A stretch of 64,000 bases of DNA from Cichorium intybus (taxonomy: Eukaryota; Streptophyta; Magnoliopsida; Asterales; Asteraceae), in contig JAKNSD010000072.1 in the NCBI GenBank assembly GCA_023525715.1, positions 835,544 through 899,543 of the forward strand, written 5' to 3'. The translations under genes and the position numbers were made by a program. The notes beneath the pieces were generated by a model. That model had not been told where the DNA came from and did not search any database. It was given only the letters and a program-made list of their open reading frames with translations. Every line of letters begins with the position of its first letter. Within the stretch, counting starts at the first letter, position 1. Positions 62,269-64,000 of this stretch are shown here, piece after piece.

Positions 62269-62935
62269 GGTTTTAAGTGTGGGGTGTGGACGGTCGAAAG
62301 AGTGTTTTTGAAACTTTTGCGGGAAATGAGTTATTTCCAAAAAAATTTAGCAATTTTTCAATTTTTTTAATAGATTTTAATTTTGAAACGAATAGTGTTT
62401 GAATGTTATAGCATTGGTATTTTTCGAGAAATACTATTTAGTTGTGATCATGCTATTGTTTAGTCAAATAAGTTGAGTTTTAGGAATTAGAAGATTGGAA
62501 TATTTTTAGGATTGGAATTTAGGAGGGGAGTGTCAATCAGTGGCCTTTATTGTTCGAGCCGGTAAGTCTAAAATCGGTGGCCTCGAAGAGGTACTTATGC
62601 ACCTTACCACCTAAGATCGTCTGGTCTGGGATGGCATTTCTGAAAAATCGTTACACGGACAACATCAAAAGTCATGGACAATTCCTTAACGGCCTTTAGA
62701 ATCTGAATGAGTACGTGCACTTTCTTTATGGACAAAAAATTTGTAATCAATGGTTCTCTAGAAAGTCGTGAATTCCAAAGGATATTCTTGTTATATTTGC
62801 AAAAACTATTTTCAATCTAATTCTAGGAACAATAAGCTTTGAAATTGAACACGTTCAAAAATTGTTTGAGTCTTAGTTAAAATATGTTAAAAACTCTCTT
62901 GATTGGGGACAAGCAAGACACAAGTGTGGGGTGTT

Positions 62936-63912
62936 TGACAATGCCTAGTAATATCAAGTATTTTAGTCGTTGTTAGGCCCTATTCTTGGTGAATTTATAT
63001 CATAGTTGTATTGGTATTTCTTCACTTTTTGTGCTAGTGTTTTTGTGCAAGAAAATGTTAAAAACAGGGATTAAATGCGGAAAAAATGGAAGAGTATTGG
63101 ATCAAGCCAATATCAGTCGAATTAACACGCGCGCCGTGGGAAAGAAGACATGCGCGTCGCGCCATGTTAGAGATCAGGGGATTCAAAAGGCGAAAAAACG
63201 GGGATAAGGCTATACACGCGTCGTAGACTCAGGCCTTGCACGCCGCGGATCGACAGATTTTGCAAGTATAAATAGAGGTCTATAGGTCGAAAATTGGAGG
63301 CGAATATCGAACCCTAAGGTGGACTTAAGGCTTCTTTAAATCAAGTTTCGGAATTTCAGCAACCATTCTTGGTATTTTTTATGTTTTCACTTTTAGTTTA
63401 ATGTTCTTTAGTTTAAATTAGCTTCTAGGTTAGTGTTTCTAGATTGTTCAAATCAGTAGCAGTAGTCTAGGGTTGTTTATTTTCGGATTTCAATACATTG
63501 GATCTTCTGTTTTTGGTTTTTAATTGAGTAATCATTCGGTTCATGGTTTTACTGCACTTTTTAGCTTTATTTGTGTTTGGATATGTTTTGAATGCAATTG
63601 GATTGTTTGTTTGCTTCTGGATTCTCAACTTAGCTTCTGATTTCAGTAAGTAATCATAGTATAGGATTGTATTTGATTTAGTTTAGTTTATGTTTGAGTT
63701 AGATTTTGGAACTTGTTTTGGAATTGTGTTTTTAGTTGGTTTTTGGAAAAGCAGAACTAGCCCCTCTGGCTGTAGCGTGACACTACAGTTGGTAAGCTAT
63801 CATCCTATCTTGACCACCAAACTCTCGTGGATCGACCCTTGCTACCGCTATACTAGTGAGTCTGTGAGGTTATTTTCTTATTTTTCACCGCATAACGACC
63901 CCTGCGTTGTCA
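62936..63912 (+). repeat. T7 3' LTR
   Basis: 977 bp, TGACAATGCC to GCGTTGTCA. It differs from the 5' LTR at numerous sites, including CpG losses in the promoter pairs. Confidence 0.93.
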
Positions 63913-64000
63913 CCACTACTACTACTCAACCCGAACGAGAACAGATAAACACAACCTGAGAGACAACAAGCCCAAAAGAATTCATCGACGATTACACACA
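63913..64000. other. Right flank
   Basis: Begins with the second target copy CCACT and a short ACT run. Nothing else recognisable. Confidence 0.5.

Larger units (their letters stand above)
61902..62935 (+). other. T7 3' non-coding region and polypurine tract
   Basis: Three copies of AAGTGTGGGG (62064-62073, 62275-62284, 62922-62931); the last is the true polypurine tract next to the 3' LTR. A long hairpin (62062-62094), and a GGGA-loop hairpin (62249-62268) before the second copy. No gene. Confidence 0.78.
49498..63912 (+). mobile_element. T7: Athila-like LTR element, plus strand, gutted by T8/T9
   Basis: 5' LTR 49498-50470, 3' LTR 62936-63912 (977 bp), both TGACAA...GCCTAGTAATATCA to GACCCCTGYGTTGT. 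Left internally are 61037-62935: an ORF1 remnant, 1 kb of 3' non-coding sequence and the polypurine tract. The primer site and 5' internal part are gone: the 5' LTR now joins directly to the middle of T8 at about 50470, a deletion junction with TTG microhomology. Closely related in LTR ends, ORF and 3' signals to T9. Athila lineage is inferred from the T9 primer site and ORF. Confidence 0.83.

Overview
This is nuclear DNA of a flowering plant, most likely a eudicot. It is AT-rich, has plant-type F-box/LRR coding remnants and is built almost wholly (about 97% by my boundaries) of LTR retrotransposons with plant-specific features: initiator-Met-tRNA or Asp-tRNA primer sites, chromodomain Ty3 elements and Athila-like elements. 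No intact host gene is visible. I name nine elements T1 to T9.

Layout. 1-878: left flank ending in the 3' part of an F-box/LRR gene (minus). 879-8637: T1, Ty1/copia, plus strand, inserted into that gene, whose other part follows at 8638-8878. 9242-about 19526: T3, a Ty3 element in minus orientation, with only its 3' LTR and 3' internal region present; its LTR is split by T2 (9868-17299), a young copia-like element that codes only for Gag. 19527-49006: T4, a Ty3 chromovirus, plus strand, decayed. Its 5' LTR is split by T5 (20562-30732), a copia element in minus orientation with an extra partial tandem unit. Its 3' LTR is split by T6 (38036-48860), a chromovirus in minus orientation with 2.7 kb LTRs and an almost intact gag-pol. 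49007-49497: unassigned relic. 49498-63912: T7, Athila-like, plus strand. It contains T8 (about 50471-61036), a truncated copia Gag-only element in minus orientation, which in turn contains T9 (52951-58829), a young Athila-like element in minus orientation with two open ORFs and no pol. 63913-64000: right flank.

How the parts relate. T1 carries pol, though it is now broken. T2 and T8 share T1's leader architecture, and T2 clearly shares its 3' end, but both have lost pol, so they look like dependants mobilised in trans by T1-like partners. T8 looks like a recombinant: T1-like LTR and leader joined to a T2-like body. T9 likewise has cis signals and two non-pol ORFs only. Target-site duplications order several events: T9 jumped into T8, T8 into T7, T2 into T3, T6 into T4. 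LTR differences counted by hand suggest T9 and T2 (about 0.6-0.7%) are youngest, then T6 and T5 (about 1-1.3%), then T4 and T1 (about 2-3%).

Most unusual signal. The untranslated parts of the copia elements carry repeated hairpins with an invariant loop on stems of changing sequence. One type (22-nt loop, nine copies in T1, T2, T8) changes its stem in a compensating way from copy to copy. An unrelated second type (16-nt loop) recurs in the T5 leader. Such covariation indicates conserved RNA structure, plausibly packaging or Gag-binding sites. The Athila-like elements have their own system: reiterated polypurine-tract copies, hairpins before them, and paired CpG-dense motifs upstream of the TATA box. 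All identities, ages and folds are by eye; no search or folding program was run.
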